A stretch of DNA of 64,000 nt from positions 1,240,001-1,304,000 of the forward strand of contig OZ243960.1 in assembly GCA_965214435.1 (NCBI GenBank). Direction: 5' to 3'. The notes below the pieces were generated by a model. That model was not told where the DNA came from. It saw only the letters and a list, made by a program, of their open reading frames with translations, and made no database searches. Positions 60,045 to 64,000 of this stretch are shown in pieces. Numbering within the stretch: the first letter of the stretch is position 1; each line of letters opens with the position of its first letter. The translations under genes were made by a program, and so were the position numbers. This DNA comes from Rubrobacter_A sp965214435. Its GTDB lineage: Bacteria; Actinomycetota; Rubrobacteria; Rubrobacterales; Rubrobacteraceae.

Positions 60045-62149
60045 CGGCGGATACGGCTGTGGAGTACCGGAACCTCTCAGACCCGTCGCTTTACCTGAAC
60101 CGCGAGATCTCCTGGCTCGGTTTCAACGAGCGGGTTCTCGCGCAAGCAAGAGACGAGCGGCACCCGCTTTTAGAGAGGGTACGGTTTCTCTCGATCTCCG
60201 AGACGAACCTGGACGAGTTCTTTATGATCCGGGTCTCCGGGTTGCAGCAGCAGGTCGCCGCAGAGCTACCGAACCCAGTGGCCGACGGGATGACCCCTGA
60301 AGAACAACTCTCCAGCATTCACGCCCACACAAAAGACTTCTTTGCCGAGCAGCGCAGGATCCTCGATAAAGAGCTCCTGCCGGAGCTGAAGGCGGAGGGT
60401 GTGGAGCTAGTCTCCCACGACAGTCTCTTGAAAAGGGAGCAGAAAGAACTCCGGGAGCACTTTGTCCAGGAGATACTGCCGACCCTCACCCCGCTCGCCA
60501 TAGACCCCGCGCACCCATTTCCGCACATCTCAAACCTCTCGCTCAACCTGCTCGTCGAGATAGAAGATAACAACCGGAGGGTCACAGCCCGCGTAAAGGT
60601 ACCGACCATCATAAACCGCTTTATGCGGGTCCCGGAGAAAAGCTCTCCAGAGAAGAACCCCGTCTCTGAAGGACGGCCGGCGGTGAGGCTCGTGCGCCTC
60701 GAAGAAGTCGTGGGAGCGAACCTCGATGAGCTATTCCCGGGCAAGGACGTCGTGGCGAGCTACGTATTTCAGGTGGTACGTAACGCGGATTTGGTCATAG
60801 AAGAGGACGAGGCCGCCGACCTGTTACAGACCATAGAGGACGAGCTCGAGCAGCGGTGGTTCGGCCAGAGCGTCCGGCTCGTGGTGACCGACCGGATGCC
60901 CGACGAGTTGCGGCACTGGCTCGCGGAGAACCTGGAGATAAACCCCGAGACGGTCTACGCGGTACCGGAACCTCTCGGTCTCGGGGACCTGGAGGCGCTC
61001 ACGCACTCCGACCGGCCGGACCTGCTCTACCCGCCCTTTACGCCGCGGGTGCCGGAGGAGATCCGCAACTACCGCTCTATTACCGCGGCTATCCGGAGCG
61101 GGGATATCCTCCTCTACCATCCCTACGACTCTTTCAACCCGGTCGTTGAGTTTGTCCGCCACGCCGCCGCCGACCCGGACGTCCTGGCGATAAAGCAGAC
61201 CCTCTACCGGGTAGGAGCCAACTCCCCGATAGTTGAAGCCCTCTCGGGTGCCCGCGACGAACTAACCCAGGTTGCGGTCCTCGTGGAACTCAAGGCCCGC
61301 TTTGACGAGGAGCCGAACATTACGTGGGCCCGCCGGCTCGAAGGCCGGGGCGTACACGTCGCTTACGGAACCGTCGGCTTGAAGACCCACGCCAAAGTCG
61401 CCCTCGTCGTGCGGCGCGAGAGCTTTAGCGAAGGTCCCGCCCTCCGGCGCTACGCGCACATGGGAACCGGCAACTATAACCCAAAGACCGCCCGCCTCTA
61501 CACCGACTTCTCCTACTTTACCGACGATGAGGAGTTGGGGGAGGATAGCTCGGACCTCTTCAACTACCTGACCGGCTACTCCGAGCATCAGGACTACCAC
61601 AAGATCCTGGTCGCCCCGCTCACCCTGCGCGACGGCCTCGCCCGGCTTATAGAGGAGGAGACAGAAAAAGCCCGGAACGGGAAGCCGGCGAGGATCACCT
61701 GCAAGATGAACAACCTGACCGATCCGCAGATGACGGAGCTTTTCTACCGGGCTTCCCAGGCCGGGGTGCGAGTAGAACTCATTATCCGGGGGATCTGCTG
61801 CCTGAAACCCGGTATAGAAGGCGTAAGCGATAACATCCGGGTCGTATCGCTGGTGGGCCGCTTTCTGGAACACGCCCGCGTCTACACCTTCGGGGAAGGC
61901 GAGGAAGAGCGGATCTTCCTCGGCAGCGCCGACCTTATGCAGCGTAACCTCGACCGGCGGGTAGAGAACGTCTTTCCCCTGCGCGAGCCTCGCCACCGCG
62001 AGAGGGTCCGCCGCATCCTCGACCTCCAACTCGCCGACACCGCGAACTCCTGGGAGCTAAAGTCCGACGGCTCCTTCGGCCGCGTCGAACCCGAGAACGA
62101 CGCCGACCCGCTGGACAGCCAGGCCATGATGCTAGAGAACCCCGCCTAG
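60041..62149 (+). CDS. ppk1: Polyphosphate kinase 1
   Basis: A 702-residue PPK1 with the full domain set: N-terminal helical domain (SLYLNREISWLGFNERVL), head domain and two phospholipase-D-like catalytic domains. The phosphorylated histidine is H450 in LKTHAK and the second catalytic histidine H611 in LEHARVY. RRYAHMGTGNYNP and GICCLKPG are further marks. It makes polyphosphate from ATP at the membrane. ATG overlaps the ppx stop. Confidence 0.95.
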   Translation: MTADTAVEYRNLSDPSLYLNREISWLGFNERVLAQARDERHPLLERVRFLSISETNLDEFFMIRVSGLQQQVAAELPNPVADGMTPEEQLSSIHAHTKDFFAEQRRILDKELLPELKAEGVELVSHDSLLKREQKELREHFVQEILPTLTPLAIDPAHPFPHISNLSLNLLVEIEDNNRRVTARVKVPTIINRFMRVPEKSSPEKNPVSEGRPAVRLVRLEEVVGANLDELFPGKDVVASYVFQVVRNADLVIEEDEAADLLQTIEDELEQRWFGQSVRLVVTDRMPDELRHWLAENLEINPETVYAVPEPLGLGDLEALTHSDRPDLLYPPFTPRVPEEIRNYRSITAAIRSGDILLYHPYDSFNPVVEFVRHAAADPDVLAIKQTLYRVGANSPIVEALSGARDELTQVAVLVELKARFDEEPNITWARRLEGRGVHVAYGTVGLKTHAKVALVVRRESFSEGPALRRYAHMGTGNYNPKTARLYTDFSYFTDDEELGEDSSDLFNYLTGYSEHQDYHKILVAPLTLRDGLARLIEEETEKARNGKPARITCKMNNLTDPQMTELFYRASQAGVRVELIIRGICCLKPGIEGVSDNIRVVSLVGRFLEHARVYTFGEGEEERIFLGSADLMQRNLDRRVENVFPLREPRHRERVRRILDLQLADTANSWELKSDGSFGRVEPENDADPLDSQAMMLENPA

Positions 62150-62229
62150 AGCTACCCGGCCGAAGTCTCCGACTTCCGTTAGGGTGGTGCAGGAGACCTC
62201 GGACGTCGTACGCTTTCTTTTAGTAGTTG

Positions 62230-62928
62230 CTAGCCGCCGAGATCTATCGCGGCCAGGGTCTCCGGGTCCGGGTGTTCTGACTTTATGTTTAGTATGGTAA
62301 GGGATACCTTCTCGACCCGGGTCTCTCCCACATACCAGTCCCGGTAGTTCTCCAGGGTCGAGATGACTTCCTCCGGAGCCGGGGTATCGTCCGGGGCTTG
62401 GAAATAAGCCAGGGTCAGGTGCGGCGGCCCGGGTGGTTTCTCTATCTCGCAGCTATCGCACAGAGCGTCTTGCAACTTGGAGATTTTACCTCCGTCGTGG
62501 GCCTCGATAAAAGCGGCCCCGGGGAAGGCATTTACGTTCGCGAACTCTATATCGAAAGCCGGGAAGTTTTTTAACGCCCGGCGGCCGCGGCGCGAGATCT
62601 CCGCCAGCCTCGCGGGAGAGACCTCGTTGCCCTTTTCCGGCTGCGGCACTAAAAAGCCCAACATCAGCAGCGTCACGTGCATAAAGCGGTCCGGATGTAC
62701 CGAAACAAACGGCAGGCGGCCGAAGTCCTCCCGCAGCGGCGCGAGACGATCCTCGAAGCGGGATACGTTCACCGGTACTATAAAAGAAGCGGATAGCGCA
62801 TGGTCACCCTGCCACTTCGGGTCCTTGTGACCCCCGAACTCCAGGCGACGCTCGGACTTGAAGCTGGACCAGATCTCCTCGTAGGGCTTCACCACTACAA
62901 CTGTAACAGAAGAGCCAGATCTACCCAT
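62230..62928 (-). CDS. 2H phosphoesterase family protein (LigT/ThpR-like)
   Basis: A 232-residue protein with the two HxT motifs of the 2H superfamily: MHVTLLML near residue 105 and PHLTLAYF near 174. Such enzymes act on cyclic phosphodiesters or 2'-5' RNA linkages. The family's usual length is about 180, so the N-terminal ~40 residues are extra; an internal GTG could be the true start. No operon partner. Confidence 0.8.
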   Translation of the reverse strand: MGRSGSSVTVVVVKPYEEIWSSFKSERRLEFGGHKDPKWQGDHALSASFIVPVNVSRFEDRLAPLREDFGRLPFVSVHPDRFMHVTLLMLGFLVPQPEKGNEVSPARLAEISRRGRRALKNFPAFDIEFANVNAFPGAAFIEAHDGGKISKLQDALCDSCEIEKPPGPPHLTLAYFQAPDDTPAPEEVISTLENYRDWYVGETRVEKVSLTILNIKSEHPDPETLAAIDLGG

Positions 62929-63254
62929 AACAGGAGCGAAGGTAAGGTGCTTTGGCTTTCCTAATAACGTTAGATAGTAAACACCTTAGCTATAATGGAA
63001 CTTTCCTCGGTGACGCCCGGTACTACCAGAAAGTCTTAGTCGCCCTCTCTGGGGCTTGTTACTTCATGCGACGTTGAGATTTATCAGGACGCCAGCGAAA
63101 AAGTAGACGTTCCACTTTTAGCGTCTGGGGCTTGCCTGTTGAGGTGTATTCTGCGCCTAGTGAACTGCCAGCGTTCCCTCGCGAGTGAGTATTCCGGCGG
63201 GACGCAGCTAATCATAGAGTCCGCATCCCGCCGGTTAGCCTCCCGGACCGGAAG
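62929..63254. other. 326-base gap with orphan -10 box, direct repeat and hairpin
   Basis: No convincing gene is seen. A perfect TATAAT at 62991-62996 on the plus strand has no good -35. An 11-base direct repeat TCTGGGGCTTG occurs at 63048 and 63124. A hairpin with 9-bp perfect arms (63194-63202 and 63226-63234) could end transcription of the gene at 63255 (minus strand), though no T-run follows. Confidence 0.5.
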
Positions 63255-64000
63255 CTAGAAGCGGGTGAGGCCGGCGATGCCCCCGAACTCGTCGCGGAGG
63301 ACGTCGGTGTTCTCGTTTTCGCCGAGCAGGAAGTCTACGCGAGCGCCGCGGGCGGCGGCGAGGTCTACTAGAACCTCGATCAGGGGCCGCACGCGGGTCT
63401 GGTCCCCGGAGTACGGGCTCTCCTCGCTGGTTATGTCGAGGATGGCGAGCCCGTCCGTGTCCGACCAGCGGATCTCACCCTCCAAACTCCAGAGTACCGC
63501 GAGGTGGTAGACGCGGTTCTCTATCTGGAGGGCGTTAATGGTGTTCTCCAGCCCCCAGACGCCGCTCTCGCGGATGTCGGCGAGTAGCTGGCCCCGGCGC
63601 TCGTACTCGGCCCGCTCCCGGGCGACCTCTAGCTGCTCCAGGATCTGGCCCTCCCGGGCGTCCAGCGATACGGGCTCCTCGGCCGCCACCCGATCTTTGA
63701 GTTCCTCCGGCAGCGCGTCCCGGAAGTCCGTGACCCTTTCCCTGGGGCCGGCCAGGATCAAACGCTGCACCCCGTTCTGGAACGTGAGGTCTCTCGTGGT
63801 CTCCCCGAGGTCTTTGTAAAACTTGTGGATGTTCGCTTCTTGCTTGCGGCCGGCCGGGTCGAGGTCCGTCGAGCCGCCGCCCCTGGGGGTCGGTGTGTTG
63901 GGCGCGAGATCCAGTTCCACGTAGCCGTTACCCTTTACCTCACCCTCCGGGGCGTCGACCAGCGGGGAGACCACGAAGTACCGGAACCTCTCGGCATCCA
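63255..64000 (-). CDS. Bacterial eRF1/Vms1-like protein, 5' partial
   Basis: The frame is open to the end of the window, so the start lies beyond base 64000. The visible ~248 residues have the pattern of bacterial archaeo-eukaryotic release-factor (baeRF/Vms1-like) proteins: RFRYFVVSPLV-type strand, then LILAGPRERVTDFRDALPEEL and a helical segment before the C-terminal domain with ARGARVDFLLGE. These proteins are thought to act on stalled peptidyl-tRNA or the ribosome. The family call is by pattern only. Confidence 0.65.
   Translation of the reverse strand, partial: DAERFRYFVVSPLVDAPEGEVKGNGYVELDLAPNTPTPRGGGSTDLDPAGRKQEANIHKFYKDLGETTRDLTFQNGVQRLILAGPRERVTDFRDALPEELKDRVAAEEPVSLDAREGQILEQLEVARERAEYERRGQLLADIRESGVWGLENTINALQIENRVYHLAVLWSLEGEIRWSDTDGLAILDITSEESPYSGDQTRVRPLIEVLVDLAAARGARVDFLLGENENTDVLRDEFGGIAGLTRF

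Noticed and set aside
63194..63234. tRNA-like fold
   Set aside because: Only one stem is present; there is no T-loop (GGTTCRA) or other cloverleaf arm.

Overview
The window is high-GC bacterial DNA, tightly packed with genes on both strands. It uses many GTG and TTG starts and many 1-8 base gene overlaps. The gene content suggests a Rubrobacter-type actinobacterium: a TreT trehalose synthase beside a GT20 synthase, a bacteriorhodopsin-like pump, an Asp23/AmaP envelope-stress cluster, menaquinol-type cytochrome b6/Rieske genes and a three-subunit transhydrogenase. The genus is inferred from gene content alone; no rRNA gene is present to confirm it.

Layout. 1-2.7 kb: trehalose synthesis (treT cut by the window edge, plus a GT20 synthase). 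2.7-6.2 kb, minus strand: a microbial rhodopsin preceded by an Asp23/AmaP/GlsB cell-envelope cluster. 6.4-7.8 kb: a purine permease gene broken by a perfect 27-bp inverted repeat. 8-32.4 kb: a large sugar-acid and hydroxy-acid catabolic island. Its minus-strand arm is an L-fuconate operon (SDR dehydrogenase, methyltransferase, L-fuconate dehydratase, GntP permease, divergent ketol-acid-reductoisomerase-like protein). It diverges from an IclR regulator that leads a plus-strand arm with two cyclase-family hydrolases, two MFS carriers, a zinc alcohol dehydrogenase, several SDRs, an Nramp-related transporter, an enolase-superfamily dehydratase and a gluconolactonase. The island ends with a LarA-like protein, lutABC (L-lactate oxidation) and a Baeyer-Villiger-type monooxygenase. 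The logic fits non-phosphorylative L-fucose breakdown to pyruvate and L-lactate, with LutABC consuming the lactate.

33.8-37.3 kb: a compact operon of a DUF1537 four-carbon-acid kinase, a PdxA2 dehydrogenase and a second LarA-like protein, probably for threonate or erythronate. 38.2-43.8 kb: the most unusual block, a single operon encoding a split cytochrome b6/subunit IV, a Rieske protein, two different cytochrome-bd CydA-like subunits, a 43-residue one-helix protein and an unknown membrane protein. It is closed by a strong terminator and has no cytochrome c1, c-type cytochrome or heme-copper subunit.

43.9-52.9 kb: housekeeping genes (two SDRs, LON-domain protein, MscS channel, D-Ala-D-Ala ligase, HD protein, DUF1345 protein, family 5 uracil-DNA glycosylase, archaeal-type phosphoglycerate mutase, metallo-beta-lactamase fold protein). 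53-54.4 kb: a lower-GC insert with an IS1595-type transposase remnant and a two-gene module ending in a PIN-domain protein. 54.6-64 kb: a methyltransferase, pntB/pntAb/pntAa transhydrogenase, an amphi-Trp/2Fe-2S protein, ppx-ppk1 polyphosphate genes, a 2H phosphoesterase and a partial eRF1-like protein at the edge.

The best candidates for something undescribed are the b6-Rieske/double-CydA operon, the LarA-like protein in the threonate-type operon, the ketol-acid-reductoisomerase-like protein in the fuconate operon, and the lower-GC PIN module.
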